64,000 nucleotides of DNA from Obelidium mucronatum (Eukaryota > Chytridiomycota > Chytridiomycetes > Chytridiales > Chytriomycetaceae). How positions within the stretch are numbered: position 1 is the first letter of the stretch; every line of letters begins with the position of its first letter. Below the pieces are notes generated by a model. The model was not told the DNA's origin. It saw only the letters and a list, made by a program, of their open reading frames with translations, and searched no databases. The position numbers and the translations under genes were made by a program. Shown piece after piece: positions 24,601 to 35,300 of the stretch. The DNA lies in the NCBI GenBank assembly GCA_025765595.1, contig JAIVFH010000017.1, forward strand, positions 62,001-126,000, read 5' to 3'.

Positions 24601-25272
24601 TCAGATTACAGATTCTTCTAGCGAAGGGGAGAGCGCTGCTGGCTCGCCTTGACCAAGAATGGAAGTAGAGTGAAAGAGAGAGAATTGGTGAGATGATGAC
24701 GACTCTGGGAACAACGGAGTGTCATGGTGGGAATAGAGAGTTGGGGAACTCGAATGGGAGGATAGATTGGGAGATACAGGAAGGGGCACCAAAGAGGCCA
24801 TGCTGCAGGAAGCCGAAGACGAAGAGGCGGTCAATGAGGCCACTTGGTGAGAAAGGGCCTTCACTTGGGCCAACAGTTCTGCGTTGAGTTTGTCCATCGC
24901 CTCGAGGCGATTCATTAGGGAAGCGTTGGTGACTTCGAGGTCTTCGAAGGTTCGTCGCTTCTTGTCGCGACTTGTTTGAGCGGCAATTCGGTTACGTACG
25001 ATTCTGTGTGGTGATTGTGTTAGAGGGGTATCCAATCAATAGCATCGAGATTCGATAGCTTACCTGGCCTGCTTGATCACCTCGCGCTGAGAAGGCGTTC
25101 GCTTGCTCTTGCTCGTTCCAACAGCCTCTGCGTATGCCTCTGCATCAACTCCGGGCGGTGCCTCAGGCAGCTCAGTTTCGTCTGAGGGAGAGTCGCTTCG
25201 TCGCCGTTTGACGGCTTTATGTTGCTGTGGGGCAGGAGGCAGGAGCACAGGCTGTTGGAACATTGTAAGCAT
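24601..25272 (-). CDS. bZIP transcription factor, XBP1/HAC1-like
   Basis: Two exons (25064-25272, 24601-25003) give 203 residues in the plain reading. A basic, Ser-rich N-terminus (KAVKRRRSDSPSDE) leads to the basic region IVRNRIAAQTSRDKKRR, the N-x-x-AAQ-x-SR form shared by XBP1 and HAC1. Leu heptads follow (NASLMNRLEAMDKLNAELLA). The spliceosomal intron splits the basic region. XBP1/HAC1 factors drive the unfolded-protein response and their mRNAs are cut by IRE1. The Ser/Pro-rich tail ends at a stop at 24601, close to two IRE1-type loop sequences (see findings). Other bZIP classes cannot be ruled out. Confidence 0.72.
24631..24645 (-). promoter_or_regulatory. Candidate IRE1-type stem-loop in the bZIP transcript
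   Basis: On the minus strand GAGC-CAGCAGC-GCTC forms a perfect 4-bp stem around a 7-base loop. The loop matches C-N-G-C-A-G-C, the consensus cut by IRE1 in XBP1 and HAC1 mRNAs. A second match, CTGCAGC, lies at 24802-24808 with a weaker stem. Confidence 0.35.
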
Positions 25273-25738
25273 CGTGGCTGGCTGGATAGAACGTGGTGGT
25301 TGGTTGGTTGTGTTGTCTTTTCAGTGAGGTTTGGCCTTTTTGTACTTTGGAAATCGTGGATGGAAATTGTAACTTCCACGCTGGAACTTGCCTACTAAAC
25401 CACACATCGGATAAACTCGAAATAAAATCATGCCGTGTTATTTTCGGACTCTGCGTTTAATATCCATTTCGATGGCAACTCTTAAAATTATTTGTCACCA
25501 ATAAAGATATTTTCCACCACTGCCAGATCTTTCCAGCGAACGAATGATTAAGAAAGACGTCTACGTCCAAGCCAATATATTCGGACATTATTAGTCAGTA
25601 TTCAATTCACCTGTAACCATCAGTTCGGAAGTTTTCGGAATCCAAACCAAAAAATGTGCTCTTAGATGGACCTATTCATCCATACTTCATCCAATAGACA
25701 CGGCTGAAATCAGATGCCCCTCCCATCTTCGCGCGTTA
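25273..25738. other. Region between the bZIP start and the shortened LTA4 hydrolase
   Basis: The left part is the bZIP 5' region. From about 25590 the plus strand stays open in frame with the downstream hydrolase, and its last codons (PSHLRALMSAV across 25739) match the family. Further upstream the reading (WTYSSILHPIDTAEIR) only vaguely recalls the expected LPCQDTPAVK region. The first 150 or so residues of the hydrolase are not found. Confidence 0.5.
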
Positions 25739-27228
25739 ATGAGCGCCGTTCCCACATCGGACTCTGTTTCAGGAAACGTCAAAACATGCAACTTTACCCA
25801 ACAAATCTCCATCCCCAGTTACCTGATTGCCCTCGCCGTCGGCAACATTGAAGGAAAACGCGTGGGTCCACGAACCACGGTGTGGAGCGAGCCGGAAGTA
25901 GTCGAGAAAGCTGCCTGGGAATTCCAGGACACGGAGCTGTTTATCAAAACAGGAGAAGAGATTTTGACTCCCTACGTGTGGGGAGTGTATGATTTGCTTG
26001 TTTTGCCTGCGAGTTTCCCGTATGGAGGAATGGAGAATCCGTGTTTGGTATGTTGCTGGAGCGCGTTTTTTGTATTCCCAGTCGATTGATTCTTTTTTTG
26101 TTTTCGTCAGACTTTTGTCACTCCATCGCTTCTTGCTGGCGACCGGTCCCTTGTCGACGTTGTTGCCCACGAAATCGCCCATTCCTGGATGGGCAACCTT
26201 GTCACCTCAGCCTCATGGGAGCATTTCTGGTTGAATGAAGGATTCACGAGGTTTATCGAGCGCCGTATTGTTGCAAGGCTTCGCGGAGAACCCGCTCGTC
26301 ATTTTTCTTCGCTCTTGGGGGTTAAAGCCCTACAACAAGCCGTCGACCATTACAACGAAGTCGCGACGCCTCAGTTTTCGCGGTTGGTTCAAGACTTGAA
26401 GGGATGCGATCCGGATGATGCCTTCTCGACGGTTCCATATGAAAAGGGGTTCCACTTGCTGTTTTATTTAGAGAGCATTTTGGGTGGAAGTGAAGTCTTT
26501 GACGGATACTTGAGGAACCATGTCGAGACGTTCAGTCACAAGTCCATCAACTCGTTTCAGTTCAAGGATAACTTGTATGCCTACTTTGAAAAGACTTTTG
26601 GGCAGGAGAAGGTGGATATTCTCAACACGGTTGACTGGGATACTTGGTTCTTTGCTTCAGGAATGGTATGTTGTTGGTTCCCCCTTTTTTTTGGATGTCA
26701 ACCAACTGACTCAATTGTTTTTCAATCTACAAGCCTCCAGTTGAGAACAAGTTTGACCAGTCCCTTGCAGAGGCATGCAAAAGCCTTGCCACCCGCTGGA
26801 CTGACTACGCCAAGAACCCAGTCCCTGCTCACAACTTCTCGGCAAAAGATATTTCCGAGTTTTCCACCAACCAAACAGTTGTCTTTTTGGAGACTTTGAT
26901 GACTGAAGCATCCTCTGCCAACGGAGTCAAGTTCTCAATCGCAGTCTTGGATACTATGGATTCAGTCTACAAATTCACTGTGGGCAGAAATTGCGAGATT
27001 CGCTGCAGATGGCAAGAGTTGTGTCTTGCGAGTGGGAGAGAAGCGATTTTCCCTGAGGTTGTTGATTTTGTCACGACCATGGGGAGAATGAAGTACGTGC
27101 GACCACTCTACCGTGCGCTCAAAAAGTGTTCTGCAGCGGGGGAAAAGCTTGCCAGGGAGACTTTTACGAGGCATAAGGGCTTTTATCACCCAATCTGTGC
27201 ACAAATGGTGGAAAGGGACTTGGCATAA
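25739..27228 (+). CDS. Leukotriene A4 hydrolase/M1 aminopeptidase lacking its N-terminal domain
   Basis: Zinc aminopeptidase/epoxide hydrolase of the LTA4H type. Three exons (25739-26047, 26111-26665, 26734-27228) encode 452 residues, against about 610 in the family. Present: the substrate motif SFPYGGMENPC, the zinc site VVAHEIAHSWMGNLV with the third ligand in WLNEGFTRF, the catalytic-Tyr region STVPYEKGFHLLFYLES, and the helical C-terminal domain ending at RHKGFYHPICAQMVERDLA. Absent: most of the N-terminal beta-saddle domain. Coding continues a little upstream of the first ATG, so 25739 is a minimum start. The catalytic core looks intact, but the enzyme may not fold as usual. Confidence 0.82.
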
Positions 27229-27290
27229 AATTAATAGAATTTCATTGTTTGTAAAAAAGCCCGCTGTACGATTTTGAAGTTTTAATTTTC

Positions 27291-28874
27291 TCATTTAAAC
27301 TGCTTGTTGAATTCACGCCCAATCAGCATTCGGCGAATCTCACTCGTTCCAGCTCCAATTTCGTATAGCTTTGCGTCACGCAAAAGACGTCCGGTGGGAT
27401 CTAGCATCGGATTGTTAGTTCTACCAAGAATGGAGACAAAATTCAAAATTGCTTACAATCGTTGATGTATCCGTTTCCTCCCAGGCATTGGATGGCATCC
27501 AGCGCACATTCAGTGGCTCTTTCGGCAGCATATAGAATAACACCGGCACAATCTTGTGGACTAGCATATCCAGAATCCGCCGCGCGAGCCACAGTGTGGA
27601 CATACGACCGAGACGCACCAAGTTTCGTGTACATGTCAGCCATCTTGGCCTGAATCAGCTGAAACTGGCCAACCTGCTGACCAAACTGGTTACGTTCATG
27701 GACATACGGAATAGTTATATCCAAAGCCGACTGCATTAACCCCAAAGGACCTGCTGCAAGCACCAATCTCTCCATATCCAATCCAGACATCAACACATAC
27801 ACCCCCTTCCCAACTTGACCCAACACATTTTCAGCAGGGACTTCACAGTCTTCAAAGACAAGTTCACAAGTGTTGCTTCCACGCATACCAAGTTTGTCGA
27901 GTTTGGGGGATTTGGTGAAGCCTTTGAATCCCTTTTCAACAAGGAAGGCAGTGATTCCTTTGGGACCTGCATTGATATCTGTTTTTGCGTACACGACCAA
28001 CACGTCGGCGTCTGGGCCATTGGTGATCCAAAACTTGGTTCCATTGAGGACATACCGATCGCCTGACCAGAGAGAGAAAAAAGGTCAATTTTTACAGAGT
28101 TTTGGTGGTTATTTCTCACCCTTTTTATCAGCTCTCAGCTTCATACTAACAACATCACTTCCCGATCCAGCTTCACTCATAGCCAAAGCCCCAATATGGT
28201 CTCCACTAATCAACCGAGGAAGATACTTTTCCTTTTGCGCTTCATTTCCGTTGCGAACAATCTGGTTCACGCAGAGGTTCGAATGGGCCCCGTAACTGAG
28301 TGCCACACTTCCACTGGCTCGGGAGATTTCCTCCATCACCAAGCAATGGGCCAGGTATCCCATATCTTGACCACCGTATTGTTCTTGGTTTTCAAACAAA
28401 AAGTTAAAATAAATTGGCATGTTTTAGTTGGATATTGTTTGGGAAACCACGAACACACCTGGTGCAGTGATTCCTAAGAGTCCCATATCACCAAACTTTT
28501 TCCACCTATTATTGCAACAGTCAAAAAGAAGGAAAAACAGCGAAAAAAATAGCCAAAGGGAGCGAACAAACATGTCCATCGGGAACGCATTGTCCTTGTC
28601 GATTTGATGGGCCCTAGGGGCGAGCTCTTTCTGACAAAACTCGTGGACAGACTCCCGCAGCTATACGGAATTTTTGTCGTTTTTTTTAGTTTAGACTCGA
28701 CTTCATTCTCTGAAACAAACAATTACAAACCGTGTGGTGCTCTTCCGAGAGTCCAACAACGCGGTTTTCGTAAGAGTCGAACGCTAGCGATGAGTATTTT
28801 CGAAGCGCTGGGAAGGCATTGGCGCTACGGGATGCTGGGACAGCTCGAACGAGACGGTTGATGGATCGAAGCAT
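27291..28874 (-). CDS. IVD: Isovaleryl-CoA dehydrogenase
   Basis: Mitochondrial FAD enzyme of leucine breakdown that oxidises isovaleryl-CoA to 3-methylcrotonyl-CoA. Six exons (28731-28874, 28572-28660, 28459-28505, 28120-28383, 27457-28062, 27291-27400) close at 419 residues, the family length. The start [20 protein letters not shown] is a presequence. The acyl-CoA dehydrogenase signatures [19 protein letters not shown] and [11 protein letters not shown] are present. The surrounding text ([40 protein letters not shown]) is specific to IVD. The last exon supplies the conserved [19 protein letters not shown]. Confidence 0.95.
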
Positions 28875-28954
28875 TTATTATTTTAGAGATGTTTTTTTTT
28901 ATTTTTGTTTGGTTCCGAGAATCTCCGAAAAGACAGCCACACCAAACCCACAAA

Positions 28955-31900
28955 TCATCGACATAATGCTGTCGTGAAATCCTTTATCTCAAGTGGATCA
29001 AGGAAATCAACGCGTAATGCCCCTCTCCGCATGTTCAACGAAACGCCACAGTTTCCCATGTGTTTAACATGTGGAGAATCGTGCAGGCGCATTGCAACAG
29101 TCTCTGATTGAAAGAGCCCTTCCTTATTGGTTGGAATAAAAAGTAGGAATCGAGATTTTTCAGGCCCCGCCGCCAGCTGGTCTACCAAAATGATGCCATG
29201 TCTCCAACTGCTGAATCCGGTCCAACTCTCTTTGGCGACTACCACAAAGTACTTAAAAAAAAGTAGACTTTGAAATAAATACAAAATGCGTTTTTTTAAC
29301 GGATTTGAAGGAAGGAACTCCTTACCGACTTGACTTTTCGTCGAATGACAAACTCCTTATGGTTTATTGCTCTCGGCATACTAGCAGGCGCTGCAGTGAG
29401 CCTAATAGAACGTATTATATCATATTTTTGAGCCATAGTATGTAATTCTGCATCCGTAAGGCTTGATGCTTTAAGTTGCGAATTCACCATTGGTTCCGAT
29501 ATTTCCTTTTTGTTGACAAGCTGCCAAAACGAGGGTCCCTTTTTATCAGAAACAAGAGACTCTGATTTCACTCTCGCTCGTGCCACTTTTGAAAACTGAG
29601 TTGCCAGAGAGTTTGCGCTGTTGTTGTTGCTGCTGCTGTTATTCCCGTTACTGCCTTTGTTGATTTTGTCAACACCATTCTCAGCGCTCTTGTTTAAGCT
29701 GGACAGACTCTTGTTGAAAAATTTGGATGATTTGGAGGTATTTGTTTTGGCGCTGCCACTGCTTGTTACTTTCCACGCTTTAAGTACCTCTTGCGCTTTG
29801 GCTTGAGTGTTGAATATCACGTCGAGAATAATCGGAAGCATTTGCAAGAGAAGGATGAGGGTGGTGATCATCCATCCAATGCACGCAATTTTAAAGTCGA
29901 GTAAAGGATCAATGGAGATTGTAGTGTTTTTAGCTGATGACGATGAGTGTGATGATGAAGAAAGAGCAATGCTAATGATCCCTCCGAGTGCGACCAGGGC
30001 GTTTGTAACGAGAAGCAACGTGAATTCAGAATGAATTGCGGGGACATTTCTGCTGACAATTGTAATTCCCATATGGGTCAAATACAACAAAAAGTTATAC
30101 CCATACAGAGTGTATCTTATTGACGCATTCCGTTCGGTACATGCATACATGATTGTCTTTTCTGATGATAGTATGGTTGTTGCGTGAATATGTGGGTTTG
30201 AGTAAAACGACCACAGTGTCAGAAAAGCTCCTTCAAAAAGGACAATCAAAAAGAGAAGTCCAAGCCATAATGGATCTCCAAGGATATGCTTTTGAAGTCT
30301 GTGTTTTGATTGGTATACAAGATGCACTCGTGCGTTTCGTGTGATCTGAGATCCAATTATTATGCTGAATGCAGTCCCTTGTAACCACACGCGTGTAGTA
30401 TACTTTGGAATCGAGATTGCATCAAAGTAGAATAAATCAGAAGAATACGAAAAGGCGCAGCCGCAAATGGATGCAACAAGAAAGATGGCATTTGAACTTT
30501 TGACAAGTGGTCTTTTCCGGACTGCAATCACAAGAACAGCAAATATTGAAGATAGAATAACTCCAATCTCAAAAAGGGCTAAAATAAATTTTCCAAGCGC
30601 ATCCGATCTGGTGATTTCGATAATGTTGAATACAGTGCGATCCAAAGGCGGCACAGACCCTGTTAGCAAGTAAGTTTCAATCAAACTGAACATAGTTTAG
30701 TTTCGCTTACCATTTGAGAAAAATGTGACAGTACGGTTGACTAATGGGGTTAACTGTGTAATATCTGGATTTGTAAAACTAAACCAGGTGTATGTCATTT
30801 TCTCAGAAACACTGCCAATCAGGTAGGCAGAAGAAATATCGCCATTAAGAGTCAGTTTTGAGGGATCTGATATGCCCCTATATCCAGTGTTGCGGAATAA
30901 GGTCCAGTTCAAAGAATCTCGCAAATCGCCAGAATTCAATTGGGCAACAGAAGTATTGCGAATCAAATTATCAAGACCCTTGGCTAAAATCCCTACACAA
31001 TCCAACGCACTGAATGAACCCATTGCTTGAATAGCTTTGGCAGTAAGTTTGTTTTGTCTAATAACAATCTTTGAATGGCTGAAGGTAAAAAACGAAGCGA
31101 TTGTGTACAAACGTCCAGGGGTCCTGAAGCACATTCACTTGTTTAATTAAGAAGTTTTGCAGACCTTTCGAATAATCTGTCTCCAAATTAGATGGCTGGA
31201 TGATAATGATTCCTTTGGCAGCCTTTTGATAATCCGGACCCCATTCTGAAAAACAAATCAATTTCTAATATAAGATGGAAGTCAATGTGGGTTTAACTGG
31301 CTATTGCATCGGCCGTTGAATATGGAACAGGGATGTTTTGGGAAATATAAACATATTCCGGACCAACTAGCCTGGGTATTCTGTGAATCACCATTAATTG
31401 CAAGATTTTTATAACTCTGGATTATACAAACGTGGAGTATGCTAGAGAGTAGTATACTGCAGCAGTAGTGGATTGCCCTAGACACAAGATAATATATCGC
31501 GCGTCAACACTGGAGAGAGTCCGAGCAATTTGATCCACGTTATTGCCGTTTGCAAAGCTGATGGCAGCCACAATTTCGATACCATACTTTTCTGCCACAT
31601 CCATGAAAGCATGGCAGTTTGAGGTTATATCACTGACGGATGTTGATGATACCAAAGCAACACGCGATACGCCCCATGATTGTAACAATAAGCCGAGAGT
31701 ATCACCATAACCCGATATAGAGCGCGCCTGGAAGTAGTAAGGATACTTTACTCGATTTAGCAACTTGGCTGACACTTGAGACGATCCACAAAACGGGAGC
31801 TTATAATGACCATAGACTTGCGCCGAATATCTATTTAATTATAATTGATAAAAAAAATTTGAAAACGAATATATCTACTTACGATGTGATTTCGCCGAAA

Positions 31901-32316
31901 AGCTCCCCAAACACAGCAACAACGTCAGGATGTTCATTGGCGATTTCCATGGCAGTACTTATCGCACTTCCAATAGTATATTCTCCATGTCGGTTTAGCA
32001 TATCAAACCGCTTTACGATGATTGACGTGTTTGGTAAGATTCTATTACTTAGATTGATCATGTCGGCTGATAATTGTGCCGTAGCTTGAAGCCAGTAGAA
32101 ACCCTGCGGGAAGGTAAAGTACCGCGAGTCTGAATAATAAGAAAGGTTGATGGAGTCGTATCCTCCCGTGACAAGCCTGCCGCGATATTGCAAGTCGGGA
32201 TACCACTGGTACGGACCCACGAAGGCAATTGTGATGTTTGACTGCGCCTTTGGAGGCAGCTCAGCAGCGAGAGCGGCAGGCCAAAAGCCGACCAAGAGAA
32301 GTGAGAAGCGGGGCAT
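28955..32316 (-). CDS. Class C G-protein-coupled receptor (Venus flytrap + 7TM)
   Basis: GABA-B/glutamate-receptor-like receptor at the cell surface. Seven exons (31883-32316, 31432-31830, 31298-31380, 31113-31245, 30711-31057, 29326-30659, 28955-29251) join in frame to 1008 residues. Signal peptide MPRFSLLLVGFWPAALAAEL. The extracellular half resembles a periplasmic-binding/ANF-receptor bilobe (ITIAFVGPYQWYPDL, VVAVFGELFGEITS, SISGYGDTLGLLLQSWGVS). From about residue 480 there are seven hydrophobic helices (ILALFEIGVILSSIFAVLVI onward). The cytoplasmic tail is Ser/Asn-rich, with a C-terminal segment (VVVAKESWTGFSSWRHG) of unknown role. The ligand cannot be predicted. The window also encodes an R7-type RGS, a possible downstream partner in a G-protein pathway. 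Confidence 0.88.
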
Positions 32317-32378
32317 TGTGCTATTGTTGTGATTTCTTTTATTATTTTATTTCTCGCTGTTTGGTTATTCAACAAAAA
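32317..32378. promoter_or_regulatory. Divergent promoter between the class C GPCR and AQR
   Basis: 62 bp between start codons, with a TTATTATTTTATTT stretch in the middle. Confidence 0.45.
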
Positions 32379-35300
32379 ATGCCCAGCACCAACACTGTCG
32401 ACCTGGGCTTCTTTGCGGCGGCCGCCGACGACGCCGATGACGCCATCGCCAGCAAAGTCGCCGAATCCGCGGCCGGACGAGAAGGCGAAGAAGCCGAAAG
32501 AGAAAACGCCGACGCTGACGACGAGGCGCCAACTGCGGACGCGGCGCCGCCGCCGCCGCTGTCTGTCGCGGCAGCCGCGGGCGCGGCGCTGTCGAAGCTC
32601 GCGGCGAAGACGTGGCTGCGGCCGAAGAAGCCGCCGGCCGCCGTCGACGCGCCGCTGCTTGCGCAGTGGGCCGCCGACCTGACTTCCCGCAGCGCCGCCG
32701 CCGCGACCGCCGCCGCGCTGCTCGACCGCAGCCAGTGTCTCGAGCGGGTGCGTGCCGCGTGCTGCGTGCGCGTCCAGAGCGTGTGCTGACTTGACTCTCT
32801 CTTTGTTTAGTATCTGTGGCCGCTGTTCACCGACGCGCCCTCAAACAACCACGTGCTGGTCGTGGCTGCGCTGCTCAACGAGAAATTCAGAGAACGCGTC
32901 GCCGACCCGTGGTCGCTCGTCACGGGCAACGCACCGCTCTTTGCCGTGTTCTTCAAGGCCGTCCTCAGCCTGATTGTCTCGGCCTCGCTTGAACTCGAAT
33001 CGCGCACTGTTTTGCTTGTTTTGCTGATTCACGCTTTTCAATCTCTCGAAAATTCGCTTGTTCGCGCTGAGTGCATGAAGCTCGTTGGCATTTCAATCTG
33101 GCACTCACTGAGAGATGCCGAGAAACTGGAGCTAGAGCTTGGAAAAGCCCCCGGATTACGCAAAATTTGGAATAAAGCCGAGAAGCGGCGTTCTACTGGT
33201 TGGTGTGATTTTGTTTTTTTGGGGGAAACCTGCTAATCTTTTCCTTCAGCATCTGAAGAAGATGTCAAAAATGAGCAGGAATTCATGTCCACATTGATTA
33301 GACTATACTACAAAGTACTAGCAGTTATTCCAGAGAAGCCTACTGTTGAAAATCGTCCAGCTATTGAATTCTGTGAACGTTCACTGGAGTTTTTTACCGA
33401 TCTACTTTCCCAACTTCCAACACGCCGATATCTCACTAGTTTGCTGAAAGACCACCATTTTGATCAAACATCGCGAAGCAGTACCCTCGCCGCTCGTGGA
33501 AACATTAGTGTTAAAAATGGAATCTCTCATGCTCTCAGTGGATCTTGCTTCGTTCAACTTTTGGATTTATACGAACTTTATGAATCTTTTGAGATCGATG
33601 ATGTTTCAGGAGCTGCGATATCTGCCGAAGATGCTTCTGCGAGACATTACGCCAACATGCAGGCTTTCCAAAAGTTGTGTTTCTCAAATTACCGAGACTA
33701 TTTGGAGGATTTCGCCTTGAAGCCCGTTGGCGTGATTGAAAACAGAGCCGCCTTTGTGAAGCATTTTGCAGAGATCGATCTTGATGTTTTGAGACGGCTT
33801 TGCAAAGACGTAGGATTCCGGATTGCCATTGTAGGAGTTGATGGGGAGGACGATGAAGATTCCGAAAAGTACTCAGCAGAATTTCTTATTGAAACTCTGG
33901 CGCGGACTTATTGCAAACAGACTAGACAGCTGGATATAGTCAACTCTGTTTCCATTTATCCGAATGAGGTATGTTTGATTGTACGCAATTATCGTCTTCT
34001 AATAGTAAATTTTGTCTTGTGGCATCAGACTGATTTGTTTGATGACCTGCGATCACCAAATTCATACCAATTCCAAAACACTCACTGCCTTCCAATCCCA
34101 AAGTTGAACCTACAATTTCTCACAATGCATGACTACCTTTTGAGAAACTTCAACTTGTATCGACTTGAAACTGCATACGAAATCCGACAAGATGTCGAAG
34201 ATGCAGTCAAGAGATTAGCACCAAAGTACACTCCTGATGTTGATTCTTTGAGTGGATCCACGGTTTTCACGGGTTGGGCTAGAATGGCTGCCCCAATTGA
34301 ACGAGTAAGTTAATAACAAGTGCTGGCCCAGTTTTTGTGACTTGAAACTCAACTTTTCTTTGGTGTAGTTTGAAATTGCCGAAGTGGGGTCTCCGGCCCT
34401 TGGTGAAACAAAACCGTCTTTCGTCATGGGAGAAGTGTCGTTTGTGATTGGAAAGTACAGTGATTCTATTCGTAAAGAATGGGAAGCTTTGAAACGCCAC
34501 GATGTTCTTTTCCTGATTGCCATTGAAATGGATGCTGAACTCCCGGCGTGGGCTGCTGACAATAAGGCTGCTTCCGCTAAAAGTACCACCAAAAAACAAC
34601 AACCTTTCAGAAAGCAGTTTGGAATTAAGCATATCCGTGGATGTGTGGTTGTTGATGTGTTGGATAATGAGGGAAAGAAGTTGGGTGGTGGTGAAGATGA
34701 TGAGGAAGGAACGGGCAATACTCGGGGATCCGGGCGCTCGTACAAACGTACTCTTCGTGTTTCATTGGACACAAATCAGTATGAGAACGATATGGGGCGT
34801 GTCCTTCGGAAAGAAGCAGCTGATGTTCACGGCACCTTCAACATTTTGCTTCGTCGTAAACCACAAGAAAACAACTTCAAGTCGGTGTTGGAGTCTATTC
34901 GAGATTTGATGCAGAGTAGTGATATTGTTGTGCCAGATTGGCTGCAGGATGTAGTTCTTGGATATGGTGATCCAGCTTCTGCAGATTTCAAGCAGATGAA
35001 AAATCCAGTGACCAAGATTGATTTCAGGGACACATTCCTGAGCTGGGAGCACGCTGTTCAGAGTTTTCCGGAATATGTACGGCATTTGGTTCAGTTTTTT
35101 TTTTCAATCCTCTTATCCAACCTTTGGTTTAGACTCTGAAGCCGATTGGCGATTTGTCCGCTTCGAGCGAAAAGAAGCCTCCCTTCATTCTCAACTTCCC
35201 AAACAATATGTTCTCTGCTTTACGAGATTCTTCGAAACTTGGAAAGAGAAAGCATGAAGCAGAGGCAAAGAAACCAAGTGTAAAAGATTTAACAATCGAA

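Noticed and set aside
23606..24652. Plus-strand open frames (basic, Gln/His/Pro-rich) downstream of the bZIP gene
   Set aside because: They are spread over three frames, show no family text or consistent splice sites, and lie opposite an acidic minus-strand frame, so they look like its shadow.
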